A stretch of DNA of 64,000 nucleotides from Flavobacterium quisquiliarum (GTDB lineage: Bacteria; Bacteroidota; Bacteroidia; Flavobacteriales; Flavobacteriaceae): NCBI RefSeq assembly GCF_019308285.1, contig NZ_WWEM01000022.1, positions 1-64,000 on the forward strand. Reading direction: 5' to 3'. Shown one piece after another: positions 36,422 through 45,137 of this stretch. The notes beneath the pieces are model-generated. The model ran no database searches and was not told the origin of the DNA. It was given only the letters and a program-made list of their open reading frames with translations. Position numbers and translations under genes: made by a program. Each line of letters starts with the position of its first letter. The first letter of the stretch is position 1.

Positions 36422-37414
36422 ATGGCATTTAAAATTGACTCAGATGATTTTGTGGATTTTCTAGAAATAGATAAAAAACCAGAACTACAACTGCCTGAAA
36501 CAGTACTTCAGCACGAAAAAGACATCAAATTTGTCACACCTAAAGGCGATATTTTATTCCACGAACATACTATTACAGAAGAGTTATCAATTCTTCAGGG
36601 AAACTATCAACTACATGATGATGTTGCGATTTCTGGGCATGGAGATTCTTCATTATTAGAAATGCATTTTAATCTTACGAATCAAAAAATCGGATACATA
36701 AATCCTGGCTCTGCAAAAGGTTATGCTTCGCCAATGTCTGGAAACATCACTTTTCTTTCTGCCGAAGACAATCATGCCAAAATTGACTTCAAAAAAGATA
36801 TTGTATATAATACTTTTGACATCCATCTTCCTTTAAATGTATTGACTAAATACGAAGGGGAATCTAAAATAATGGACAGTTTCCTTAATAATATTCAAAA
36901 AAATAATAGCAACGCTTTAGCTAAAAACGAAATCAAAATAAGTGCTAAAATATTCAGCGTTATAGAAGACATCAAAAACTGTTTTTACCGCGGTTTGACC
37001 CGAAAAATCTATATGGAATCTAAAATCTATGAACTTATTGCTTTAAGTCATCATAATTTAGACATCGAAAAACAATCCAGAAACTTAGCTGGAGACGACG
37101 TTGAAAAAATAAAATTTGCCGCGCAGTTAATTCGTGAAAACATTGACAATCCGTTTACTATTGTAGAACTGGCTAGAAAAGTCGGCGTAAACCAAACTAA
37201 GCTGAAAGAAGGTTTTAAGACTGTTTTTGGCGACACTGTTTTTGGTTATCTGCAGGAAATCAGAATGAATAAAGCGAGACATTTTTTAACAGACACTACA
37301 CTTTCCATTCAGGAAATCAGTCTTCTTTCGGGGTATCAGAATGTTTCTAATTTTAGTATTGCTTTTAAAAGGATATTTGGTTATCCGCCTACTAAGCTGA
37401 GATTGAAGGTTTAG
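36422..37414 (+). CDS. AraC family transcriptional regulator
   Basis: A 330-residue regulator. The N-terminal ~220 residues form a ligand-binding or dimerisation region without a recognised domain. The C-terminal AraC domain (about 228-330) has two helix-turn-helix units: FTIVELARKVGVNQTKLKEGFKTVFG and LSIQEISLLSGYQNVSNFSIAFKRIFGYPP. The overall layout resembles PchR-type regulators of siderophore uptake, which sense the ferric siderophore. Its position, divergent from a TonB receptor/lipoprotein pair, fits that role. A purine-rich AAAGG lies directly before the ATG. Control of the divergent operon is inference from position. Confidence 0.88.
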   Translation: MAFKIDSDDFVDFLEIDKKPELQLPETVLQHEKDIKFVTPKGDILFHEHTITEELSILQGNYQLHDDVAISGHGDSSLLEMHFNLTNQKIGYINPGSAKGYASPMSGNITFLSAEDNHAKIDFKKDIVYNTFDIHLPLNVLTKYEGESKIMDSFLNNIQKNNSNALAKNEIKISAKIFSVIEDIKNCFYRGLTRKIYMESKIYELIALSHHNLDIEKQSRNLAGDDVEKIKFAAQLIRENIDNPFTIVELARKVGVNQTKLKEGFKTVFGDTVFGYLQEIRMNKARHFLTDTTLSIQEISLLSGYQNVSNFSIAFKRIFGYPPTKLRLKV

Positions 37415-37436
37415 TCAGGCATTTCCAAACAAAAAT

Positions 37437-37581
37437 TTAACCGCAAAGGGCGCAAAGATTTTTTTATGCGAGGTTATAAAAAAACGCAAAGTTCGCAAAG
37501 CTGTATATTGACAAAGCTTTGCGAACTTTGCGTTTGTATTCGCAATCTTGAGTAAAAATCTTTGCGCACTTTGCGGTTAAA
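37437..37581. repeat. Nested CGCAAAG inverted repeat
   Basis: Outer arms start TTTAACCGCAAAGGGCGCAA (37437 on) and end at 37581 with the near complement. An inner pair, AACGCAAAGTTCGCAAAGCT (37483-37502) and its complement (about 37514-37533), forms a second hairpin. Related elements are at 25690, 28789 and 52130-52470. Confidence 0.85.
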
Positions 37582-37676
37582 AAAATCCCTATAAAAGCAA
37601 AAATATTTTTAAGGTATATTTAAGGTCTTGAACAAATATGTATTCGTAAATTAGCAAATACAAAAACATATTTTAA

Positions 37677-38513
37677 ATGACAATACTTACCTTTACACTG
37701 ATTATGATACTCGGTGCCTTTTTAGCAGGCTTTATCGGTTCATTATCAGGCTTGGGCGGGGGAATTATAATCATTCCGCTGCTCACAATTCTTCTCGGAG
37801 TCGATATTCATTATGCCATTGGAGCCGCTTTGGTTTCGGTAATTGCAACTTCTTCAGGCTCTGCTGCCGCTTATGTAAAAGAAGGAATTACTAATATGAG
37901 AATGGGAATTTTTCTCGAAATCGCCACTACGATTGGTGCGGTTTGTGGTGCTTTACTTTCTACCGTTGCCCCTACTTCATTTATTGCAGTTTTATTTGGA
38001 CTAACGTTGATTTTCTCAGCAATTAATTCACTTCGTAAAAAAGAAGAACATATTGTTTTAGAATCTAGTCCATTGGCTAAAAAATTAAAATTAGATGGTA
38101 CTTATCCTGCTCACGACGGTGAAGTTATCAAGTACGGAACCAAAAATGTGATTGGCGGTTTCAGTATGATGGGCGTTGCCGGAATGATGTCTGGTTTACT
38201 CGGAATTGGTTCGGGTGCTTTTAAAGTAATTGCAATGGATAATATTATGCGAGTTCCGTTTAAAGTTTCTACTACAACCAGTAATTTTATGATGGGTGTT
38301 ACCGCAATGGCAAGTTCCGTAATTTATATTCAGAAAGGATATATCGAACCTGGAATTTGTATGCCGGTTGTAATTGGCGTTTTGTTTGGAGCAATGGCTG
38401 GCGCTAAAATATTAGTGAAAACAAATCCGAAAAAATTAAGAGTATTTTTTGCCTGCCTGATTTTTGTTTTGGCAGTAAATATGATTTATAACGGACTAAA
38501 TGGAAAAATCTAA
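37677..38513 (+). CDS. TauE/SafE (TSUP) family membrane transporter
   Basis: A 278-residue membrane protein with about eight helices. Two homologous halves each carry the TSUP glycine motif: GFIGSLSGLGGGIIIIPLL near residue 18 and GMMSGLLGIGSGAFKVIAM near residue 165. The family exports small sulfur or carbon anions such as sulfite, sulfoacetate or similar; the substrate here is unknown. Its 3' end overlaps the start of the DUF1634 gene by 14 bp, a linkage seen widely. The two products probably work as one membrane complex. No sulfur-metabolism gene other than the flavin-dependent oxidoreductase further downstream is adjacent. Confidence 0.9.
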   Translation: MTILTFTLIMILGAFLAGFIGSLSGLGGGIIIIPLLTILLGVDIHYAIGAALVSVIATSSGSAAAYVKEGITNMRMGIFLEIATTIGAVCGALLSTVAPTSFIAVLFGLTLIFSAINSLRKKEEHIVLESSPLAKKLKLDGTYPAHDGEVIKYGTKNVIGGFSMMGVAGMMSGLLGIGSGAFKVIAMDNIMRVPFKVSTTTSNFMMGVTAMASSVIYIQKGYIEPGICMPVVIGVLFGAMAGAKILVKTNPKKLRVFFACLIFVLAVNMIYNGLNGKI

Positions 38514-38907
38514 TATGGTACAAGAAGAAAAATTTGGAGAAAAAGACTTTCAAACCATCATCGGAAACTTACTACGTTATGGTGTTTGGATTTCGTTATC
38601 AGTCGCTTTTATTGGTGGAATTGTTTATTTAATGAACCACGGAAGCCAGATTGAAGATTATTCTGTTTTTAAAGAAAATGACCGAAATATATTTGAAGTA
38701 ATCGCTTCAGTTTACCATGGAGCAATTCAGGGAGACGGCGCATCTTTAATCTTCACAGGAATTATTTTATTGTTTTTAACTCCTGTATTACGTGTTTTAC
38801 TATCGCTTTTTTCATTTTTATTGGAGAAAGATTATTTATATGTAGGCATTACTTTAATTGTAATTGTCATTATTATTATCAGTATTTCATTCGGTTTTTC
38901 TCATTAG
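38500..38907 (+). CDS. DUF1634 membrane protein, TauE partner
   Basis: A 135-residue protein with three hydrophobic helices (about 27-46, 80-105 and 112-134), matching DUF1634. Its first ATG (38500) lies inside the TauE gene. A second in-frame ATG at 38515 sits one base after the TauE stop codon and would remove five residues (MEKSN). Either start implies translational coupling. The partner relationship with TauE rests on the overlap and on the frequent pairing of these families. The molecular role is unknown; a regulatory or auxiliary subunit is the simplest guess. Confidence 0.82.
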   Translation: MEKSNMVQEEKFGEKDFQTIIGNLLRYGVWISLSVAFIGGIVYLMNHGSQIEDYSVFKENDRNIFEVIASVYHGAIQGDGASLIFTGIILLFLTPVLRVLLSLFSFLLEKDYLYVGITLIVIVIIIISISFGFSH

Positions 38908-38968
38908 AAAATTGTAGATTTTACATTGATATTGGTATTGATATTGAAATTGAAATTTTATAGCATTT

Positions 38969-39991
38969 ATGGAAATAGGAATAGACAGTTTTGCTTCGGC
39001 AATGTATGGCGATAACAACACGTTGAGTAGTGTTGATGCCATGGAGCAGTTATTGCAGAGAATCGAATTTGCAGATCAGGCTGGTCTTGATGTTTTCGGA
39101 ATTGGAGAGCATCACAAGAAAGAATTTCTAGATTCTGCTACAGCCGTTATTTTAAGTGCGGCGGCGGCAAGAACAAAAAATATTCGTTTAGCAAGTGCTG
39201 TAACGGTTTTAAGCGCGGCGGATCCTGTTCGTGTTTATCAAAGCTTTGCCACTTTAGATTTAATTTCAAAAGGAAGAACCGAAATTGTTGTTGGTCGTGG
39301 TTCTGCTATTGAAGCTTATCCGCTTTTTGGATATGATTTGAGAGATTATGACACTCTTTTTAAAGAAAAACTGGAACTGCTTTTACAAATTAGAGATAAT
39401 GAGTTTGTGACTTGGGAAGGAAAATTTCGTCCCGCTTTAAATGACTTACCAGTTTATCCAAGAGCTTTACAGAAAAAACTACCAATCTGGCTTGGCGTTG
39501 GAGGCACTCCTGAATCTTTTATTAGAGCGGGTTCACTTGGTCTTCCGTTAATGGTTGCCGTTATTGGCGGACAAACACATCGTTTTAAACCTTTAATTGA
39601 TTTATATAGAGAAGCTGGAAAAGCAGCGGGTTTTAAAGCTAACGAATTAAAAGTTGGATTGCATTCGCCTGGCTATGTTGGAACCACAACAGAAAGTGCA
39701 ATCGAAGAATACTATCCAGGTTATGCCGAATTATGGACAAAACTAGGATATGAAAGAGGCTGGCCTCCCGTAACGAAAGGCAAATTTGACGGATTAATTG
39801 ATGATTTAGGAGTCTTAATTGTTGGAAGTCCGGAAAGAGCTGCTGAGAAAATCCTTCGTCATAGTGAAGCACTTGGAGGCGTTGACCGTTTTACTTTCCA
39901 AATGGATAATGCTGGATTGACGCACAAACAATTAATGAGCGCAATAGAATTAATTGGAACAAAATTAATTCCATTGATTAGAAAGGGATAA
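38969..39991 (+). CDS. LLM class flavin-dependent oxidoreductase
   Basis: A 340-residue luciferase-like TIM-barrel flavoprotein. Diagnostic segments include FADQAGLDVFGIGEHHKKEF, IRLASAVTVLSAADPVRVYQ, LDLISKGRTEIVVGRGS and LPIWLGVGGTPESFIRAGSL. Members use reduced FMN or F420. In this phylum FMN-dependent monooxygenation is the likely mode and the substrate is not predictable. It lies 61 bp downstream of the DUF1634 gene, so it may be read from the same transcript. That spacer contains a degenerate run of TTGATA/TTGAAA units (about 38925-38955). Confidence 0.87.
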   Translation: MEIGIDSFASAMYGDNNTLSSVDAMEQLLQRIEFADQAGLDVFGIGEHHKKEFLDSATAVILSAAAARTKNIRLASAVTVLSAADPVRVYQSFATLDLISKGRTEIVVGRGSAIEAYPLFGYDLRDYDTLFKEKLELLLQIRDNEFVTWEGKFRPALNDLPVYPRALQKKLPIWLGVGGTPESFIRAGSLGLPLMVAVIGGQTHRFKPLIDLYREAGKAAGFKANELKVGLHSPGYVGTTTESAIEEYYPGYAELWTKLGYERGWPPVTKGKFDGLIDDLGVLIVGSPERAAEKILRHSEALGGVDRFTFQMDNAGLTHKQLMSAIELIGTKLIPLIRKG

Positions 39992-40372
39992 TCTTTTGCC
40001 ACTCCCGATAGCTATCGGGATACATAGATTAAAAGGATTTTTTATTTATTTCTATTTTAATAATATTTGTAATTAAATTTTCACGCTCCCGATAGCTATC
40101 GGGATTAAAATGATTCTGGCAGATTAAGCAGCTATTTATTATTTCAACAATTGAATAGCGTCCAGCTTTAGATGGATAAAAAAAGAGAAGAAAACAGAAA
40201 AGGCTTTAGCCAAACTAATAAAGTTTGGCTAAAGCCTTTCTCTCTCTATTTATCGATTACCTCCAGTTAAAACTGGAGGCAATTCATAAATCTATAGATA
40301 TCAATTGTTTGTTCTTTTGTTCCTCTGAACCTTGAAACCTTAGAATCTTAGCTTCTCAGAACCTTAGCACCT
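39992..40372. repeat. Intergenic region with four palindromes
   Basis: No gene in 381 bp between convergent genes. It holds two exact copies of the 18-bp palindrome TCCCGATAGCTATCGGGA (40003-40020 and 40087-40104). It also has a perfect 18-bp stem, AAAGGCTTTAGCCAAACT (40199-40216) with its complement (40222-40239), and CCTCCAGTTAAAACTGGAGG (40260-40279). The 18-bp stem could terminate the TonB receptor transcript; on the minus strand it is followed by a T-rich stretch. Confidence 0.85.
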
Positions 40373-42775
40373 TTAAAATTTATAAGTCACACCAACTCTA
40401 AAGTTTCTTCCTGCTTCTGCCTGCCAGTAGTAAGCTTGCAACCACTCGTAGTAAGAACCGCTGTATAGATATTTATCTAAAATATTAAATACGTTTGCCG
40501 TAACTTTTACTTTTCCGATTTCGTAAGATACACCTCCATCTAACTTAAAGTAAGAAGGTAATCTTTGAAGACCTTCGCCCCAAGTATCTGTCTCACGTCC
40601 GTCAAGGAAAGTTCCCCCAATTGAAGCACCTAATCCTTTTATTTTACCAGATTGAACAGTGTAATTCAGCCACGCATTTGCTGTATGTTTTGAATATCCA
40701 GGAACAACATCGCCTACATTAATTCCACTTACATTAGATTTCGTCACAGTAGATTCTGTAAAAGCATAATTTGCGATCAGATTAAGACCATCAAATATTT
40801 TTCCTCTTAAATCAAATTCAAAACCTTGAGCTCTTTTTTCACCTAAAACAATTTTAGTTGGATTCTGCGGAGTACTTAACGGATCTGAAGTTAATTCATT
40901 TTTCTTTATAATATTATAAACGGATAAGGTAGTATTCCATGAACCATCAAACCAATCTTTTTTGATACCAAATTCGACGTTGTTACCTGTTAATGGTTTT
41001 AATTCTCCATCTCTTACAACCCCTGATTGAGGTGTAAAAGCTTGATCATATAATCCATAAACCGCTAAATCGTTAGTAATAGAATAACTTAAACCTGCAC
41101 GAGGTGTTATATGACTATCCTCGTTTGGTTCTGTCTCATAGCTACTAGTCTGGCTAATCCATGTATACCTCGCTGCAAGGGTTAATCTTAATCTGTTACT
41201 AAAAAAACCAAGTTCATCCTGAATGTAACCCGCAGCATATTTTGTACCATAAAGTCCTCCAGCTCTTTGGCTAAGTGGCGTATCATGATCAAATTGTGGG
41301 AAACCGTTTGATGGAGTTCCGTAATTTGGGTTATAAATATTAAAAGGATTAGCAGCGGTATCAAGATCATGAGATTGTCCCCAATCTGCAGCATAATCTT
41401 TATCTCCTAAATCTATTCCTCCTAAAACTTTATGACTTACCGCTCCAGTGCTAAATTTACCATTTACGAAAATCTGCCCTAGAAACATATTACTATCTGC
41501 ATCCCAGATGCCCACATTTCTAATAATTTCTCCGTTTGCAATATCTCCATTTGCAGTAGTTGCAGGACCTACAGCGGATGGCCATGAACTGTAACCTTGC
41601 TGAATATATTTAAAATAAGAAGTCTGTGCTGTTAATTTCCAGTTGTCATCAAATTTATGTTCAAATTGCAAATAACCACTATGATCTTGAATATTGGTAT
41701 CAGGCAAACCTGGTGCTGTCATAGTAAAATTACGTGGCATAGTAGCGTAACCGCCTGCTTTTGGTCCAAATACATAATAAGAACCAACCTCTGTCATATT
41801 TGCATACTGAAAATTGTACTCAAATGTCAATTTTGTTTTGTCATCAAATTGATATGAAATTACTGGTGCAATTACATAGCGGTCATTATGTTCATATGGA
41901 CGAAATGAACCTTTCTTTTGTGCAGCTCCGTTAAAACGGTATAATAGTTTTCCCTTTTTATCTAATTTTCCGTCAAGGTCTAAACTTACTCTGTAGAAAT
42001 CATAGCTTCCTACAATAGCACTTACCTCACCTTTTGTTATTCCCGTTGGTTTTTTAGTTACCACATTATAAAGTCCGCTTGGATCTCCGCTGGAAAGCAT
42101 GAAACCAGCCGGTCCTTTTACAAATTCGATATGATCTACAAAACTCATATCTTCAGTTAATGGCCCCCAGAAAGAAGAAACTACGTTAAAGCCATTTCTA
42201 AAAGCTTGAATTTGAGAACCACGCATAGTGATATTAGTGTACAAATCTCCCCAATGTTCCAAACGCACTGCACCACTTACATTACGAATTACACCGTCAC
42301 TCATACTTGTAATCTGCTGGTCTTTTAAGGTTTGAGAACTTACGATTTGTATATTTTGAGGAATTTCAAGAACAGGAGTCTGAAGACGCAATGATAACGA
42401 AGGTTTGTCCTGTTTATATTTGTTTTTTGTAATAACTACCTCATCAAGATCTTCCTGAGTTTCAGAAAGTGAAAAGTTTTTACTTGTTGTTTTTTGAGAA
42501 ATAACCACGATTTTATCTTCCAATGCTTGAATACCAACACCACTTATCACAATGGTATAAGTTCCTGGTTTTACTCTTGTAATTTCATACTGACCTGAAA
42601 CTGTTGTAACATCTGAATATTTTGTTCCCTTTAAAGCAACAGCAATATTTTCTGCGGGCTTGTTACCAATCAAAGTAACTTTTCCTGTTACTTTTCCAAA
42701 CTCCTGTGCCATCATATTTAATGAAGTCAAAAGCAATGCAAAAAAATACACTTTTTTATTAAAAACTATTTTCAT
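40373..42775 (-). CDS. TonB-dependent siderophore receptor
   Basis: An 800-residue receptor of the FhuA/FhuE-like class. The signal peptide ends LTSLNMMAQ. A carboxypeptidase-like domain (about 25-105) starts FGKVTGKVTLIGNKPAENIA and is followed by the DEVVITKNKYK TonB box. The siderophore-class plug has TPVLEIPQNIQIVSSQTLKD, RNVSGAVRLEHWGDLYTNIT and FVKGPAGFMLSSGDPSGLYN (the GPA..G.G...NVVTKKP motif). The barrel ends FRVGVTYKF. It is alone in its transcript, with a full consensus promoter. Hydroxamate-type siderophore import is the family norm; no Fur-box-like sequence was recognised by eye. Confidence 0.93.
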   Translation of the reverse strand: MKIVFNKKVYFFALLLTSLNMMAQEFGKVTGKVTLIGNKPAENIAVALKGTKYSDVTTVSGQYEITRVKPGTYTIVISGVGIQALEDKIVVISQKTTSKNFSLSETQEDLDEVVITKNKYKQDKPSLSLRLQTPVLEIPQNIQIVSSQTLKDQQITSMSDGVIRNVSGAVRLEHWGDLYTNITMRGSQIQAFRNGFNVVSSFWGPLTEDMSFVDHIEFVKGPAGFMLSSGDPSGLYNVVTKKPTGITKGEVSAIVGSYDFYRVSLDLDGKLDKKGKLLYRFNGAAQKKGSFRPYEHNDRYVIAPVISYQFDDKTKLTFEYNFQYANMTEVGSYYVFGPKAGGYATMPRNFTMTAPGLPDTNIQDHSGYLQFEHKFDDNWKLTAQTSYFKYIQQGYSSWPSAVGPATTANGDIANGEIIRNVGIWDADSNMFLGQIFVNGKFSTGAVSHKVLGGIDLGDKDYAADWGQSHDLDTAANPFNIYNPNYGTPSNGFPQFDHDTPLSQRAGGLYGTKYAAGYIQDELGFFSNRLRLTLAARYTWISQTSSYETEPNEDSHITPRAGLSYSITNDLAVYGLYDQAFTPQSGVVRDGELKPLTGNNVEFGIKKDWFDGSWNTTLSVYNIIKKNELTSDPLSTPQNPTKIVLGEKRAQGFEFDLRGKIFDGLNLIANYAFTESTVTKSNVSGINVGDVVPGYSKHTANAWLNYTVQSGKIKGLGASIGGTFLDGRETDTWGEGLQRLPSYFKLDGGVSYEIGKVKVTANVFNILDKYLYSGSYYEWLQAYYWQAEAGRNFRVGVTYKF

Positions 42776-42800
42776 TTTGGTTTGATTAAAATTAAAGCCC

Positions 42801-42832
42801 CAAAAGTATATTCAAATCTTAACTTATCCAAA
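42801..42832 (-). promoter_or_regulatory. Consensus Bacteroidota promoter of the siderophore receptor
   Basis: On the minus strand TTTG (42829-42832), a 20-bp spacer and TACTTTTG (42801-42808), matching TTTG-N19-21-TAnnTTTG. It ends 26 bp before the start codon. Confidence 0.7.
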
Positions 42833-43017
42833 TTATTTTTAATCATTCTAAATAAATATAACAATTTATATGCATTTGACACTAAAATATCTTTTACCAG
42901 CTATTTTTTAAAGTTATTTCTTCATAATATTAATCTACATTAAGTGGTATAATGAATTCTCTTTCTATCTTTATGTTGCAAAAATCCAAAGACAGATTTA
43001 ACCAATACCTTACTGAT

Positions 43018-44295
43018 ATGAATCCTAATACAATAAGAAAAGTAGCTATTGTAGGTTACAATAGAATTCCGTTTGCACGTGCCAATACCGCTTACGCAAA
43101 TGTTGGAAACCAAGAAATGATGACAGCCGCTCTTAACGGACTTATTGACAAATACAATCTAAAAGGTAAATTATTAGGAGAAGTTGCCGGTGGTGCTGTA
43201 ATAAAACACACCTACGACAACAACTTAATCCGAGAATGTGTAATGAAAACAAGCCTTGATCCTGCAACTCCTGCGTGCGATTTGCAGCAAGCATGCGATA
43301 CAGGAATTGAAAGTGCCGTTTATATTGCCAATAAAATTGCTTTAGGACAAATTGAATCTGGAATTGCTGGCGGCGTTGACTCCATCAGTGATATGCCGAT
43401 TGCCGTAAGTGAAAAACTTAGAAAAATTTTGTTGGAAGCCAGACAAGCCAAATCGCTGGGTGGAAAAATTAAAACCTTTTTAAAACTTCGTCCAAAAGAT
43501 TTAAGTCCGTTGGTTCCTAAAAACGAAGAATCTCAGACAGGGCTTTCAATGGGTGGTCATACTGAAATTACTGCAAAACACTATAAAATTTCAAGAGAAG
43601 ATCAAGATGAATTCGCATTAAAAAGTCATTTGAATATGGCAAAAGCATATGATGAAGGCTTTTTTGATGATATGATTACTCCTTTCAACGGATTAGAAAA
43701 AGACAATAATTTAAGAAAAGATTCAACGATTGAAAAATTAGCTAAACTAAAACCTGCTTTCGATAAAGTTAATGGTACTTTGACAGCAGGAAACTCTACT
43801 CCTCTTACAGATGGTGCTTCTTGTGTTCTTTTAGCTAGCGAAGAATGGGCAAAAGAAAACGGACTTCCAATTCTGGCGTATATTACATTTGCAGAAATTG
43901 CAGCTATTGAATACGTTAAAAATCAGCAGAATTTGTTATTAGCTCCTTTGTTTGCTGTTTCCAGAATGCTGGAAAAGGCAGGACTAAATCTTCAGGATTT
44001 TGATTATTATGAAATTCATGAAGCTTTTGCTGCGCAGGTTTTAGCGACTTTAAAAATATGGGAAAGTTCAGAACTCAGCGAATCTATCGGCCTAAAGAAA
44101 ACGTTAGGCGCCATTGATAGAGAAAAACTAAATGTGAAAGGAAGCAGTTTGGCTGCCGCACACCCTTTTGCTGCAACTGGTGGCCGAATTATTGGTGTAA
44201 TGGCAAAACTACTAAATGAAAAAGGTTCAGGAAGAGGATTAGTTTCTATTTGTGCTGCCGGCGGTCAGGGAGTAACTATGATAATTGAGAAATAA
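43018..44295 (+). CDS. Acetyl-CoA acyltransferase (FadI-like thiolase)
   Basis: A thiolase of about 425 residues acting in fatty-acid beta-oxidation or its reverse. Active-site features: the nucleophilic Cys in LQQACDTGIESA, the HEAFA box in YEIHEAFAAQVLATL, the His in AAHPFAATGGRI and the Cys in SICAAGGQG. HEAFA and the long insert after the first active-site region are typical of the FadI branch. The frame extends upstream to 42952, but homologues begin near MNPNTIRKVAIVGYNRIPF, so I prefer the ATG at 43018. No hydratase/dehydrogenase (FadJ) gene is adjacent, so it stands alone, divergent from the siderophore receptor. Confidence 0.9.
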   Translation: MNPNTIRKVAIVGYNRIPFARANTAYANVGNQEMMTAALNGLIDKYNLKGKLLGEVAGGAVIKHTYDNNLIRECVMKTSLDPATPACDLQQACDTGIESAVYIANKIALGQIESGIAGGVDSISDMPIAVSEKLRKILLEARQAKSLGGKIKTFLKLRPKDLSPLVPKNEESQTGLSMGGHTEITAKHYKISREDQDEFALKSHLNMAKAYDEGFFDDMITPFNGLEKDNNLRKDSTIEKLAKLKPAFDKVNGTLTAGNSTPLTDGASCVLLASEEWAKENGLPILAYITFAEIAAIEYVKNQQNLLLAPLFAVSRMLEKAGLNLQDFDYYEIHEAFAAQVLATLKIWESSELSESIGLKKTLGAIDREKLNVKGSSLAAAHPFAATGGRIIGVMAKLLNEKGSGRGLVSICAAGGQGVTMIIEK

Positions 44296-44326
44296 TCTTA
44301 AGTTGTTTTATTTTCTTTTATAAAAA

Positions 44327-44388
44327 ATCTGCTGAATCTGCGAGCTAAAAAATTACTCCCGCTGATTCAGCAGATCTGGCAGATTATT
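44327..44388. repeat. GCAGATT-family palindrome between convergent genes
   Basis: ATCTGCTGAATC (44327-44338) pairs with GATTCAGCAGAT (44364-44375). A further ATCTGGCAGATT copy follows. Same family as 30821-31108. It may serve as terminator for the thiolase and azoreductase genes. Confidence 0.75.
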
Positions 44389-44417
44389 TTTGTTTAAAGT
44401 TGACCTAAATTCAATTT

Positions 44418-45029
44418 TTAAAAAGCAAATTCTTCAATAGAAGACAAAGCTTTTGGCAATGCATTTGCTGCGAAATCTGGAATTGCTGTTCCTTCTACAC
44501 GGAAAGTCGTAACATCTGTCATTCCTAAAAATCCTAAAACAGCCCTTAAATAAGATTCCGAAAAATCGTAACTTTTATAAGGACCTTCAGAAAATATAGC
44601 CCCCGAAGCAATGGAAAGATAGACCTTTTTATTGGTAACTAAACCTTTTGGACTTCCATCTGCATAACTAAAAGTCTTTCCTGCTCGTGCTACCTGATCA
44701 ATCCATCCTTTTAAAACTGCTGGAATTCCAAAATTATACAATGGCACGCCAATTACAATTATATCAGATTCTAATAAAGTTTGTATCGCATCATCTGAAT
44801 GTTTTAAGACTTCTGCTTGCTCTGGCGTATGTGCTTCTGCTGGAGTATAAACGGCACTGATATGTGAATTAGTTAAATATGGCAATGGTGTTTTAGTCAA
44901 ATCAAGTATTTTTACCTCAGTATCTGGATGAATTACAGCTAATTTTTCAATAACTGCTTTTGATAATTGATTGCTAAACGAGTTTTCTCCATTTGTACTG
45001 GTAATTATTTGTAGAATTTTTTGGCTCAT
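44418..45029 (-). CDS. azoR: FMN-dependent NADH-azoreductase (AzoR/AcpD family)
   Basis: A 203-residue flavodoxin-fold quinone/azo reductase. The FMN-binding region is near the N terminus (IITSTNGENSFSNQLSK; the usual SPR of the phosphate loop is changed). The strongest signature is VIGVPLYNFGIPAVLKGWID followed by QVARAGKTFSY. Late motifs are YLSIASGAIFSEGPYKSYDF and YLRAVLGFLGMTDV. Such enzymes reduce quinones by two electrons and protect against electrophile stress. It is divergent from an HxlR-type regulator with tandem operators in the shared gap, an arrangement paralleling the Bacillus YodB-AzoR1 quinone response. A TAAGTTTG -7 element lies on the minus strand at 45056-45063. Confidence 0.88.
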   Translation of the reverse strand: MSQKILQIITSTNGENSFSNQLSKAVIEKLAVIHPDTEVKILDLTKTPLPYLTNSHISAVYTPAEAHTPEQAEVLKHSDDAIQTLLESDIIVIGVPLYNFGIPAVLKGWIDQVARAGKTFSYADGSPKGLVTNKKVYLSIASGAIFSEGPYKSYDFSESYLRAVLGFLGMTDVTTFRVEGTAIPDFAANALPKALSSIEEFAF

Positions 45030-45041
45030 AACTTATTATTG

Positions 45042-45073
45042 TTTGTTTTACGATACAAACTTATCTACATTTG
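45042..45073 (+). promoter_or_regulatory. Consensus promoter of the HxlR regulator gene
   Basis: TTTG (45042-45045), 20-bp spacer, TACATTTG (45066-45073): a full match to the Bacteroidota promoter. It overlaps the azoreductase -7 element TAAGTTTG (minus strand, 45056-45063), so the two promoters are interleaved. Confidence 0.68.
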
Positions 45074-45090
45074 CTATCTCTTTTATAGTA

Positions 45091-45124
45091 CTATCCTTAA
45101 GGATAGCGCTATCCTTGAGGATAG
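45091..45124. promoter_or_regulatory. Tandem operator palindromes for the HxlR regulator
   Basis: CTATCCTTAAGGATAG (45091-45106) is a perfect 16-bp palindrome. CTATCCTTGAGGATAG (45109-45124) repeats it with one change, shifted by 18 bp. They sit between the predicted transcript start (about 45080) and the ATG at 45138, suiting repression by roadblock. Confidence 0.75.
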
Positions 45125-45137
45125 TAACATCATTTAT

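Noticed and set aside
45021..45137. N-terminal extension of the HxlR protein
   Set aside because: The added stretch would begin inside the azoreductase start region and run across the promoter and operators; homology begins after the ATG at 45138.
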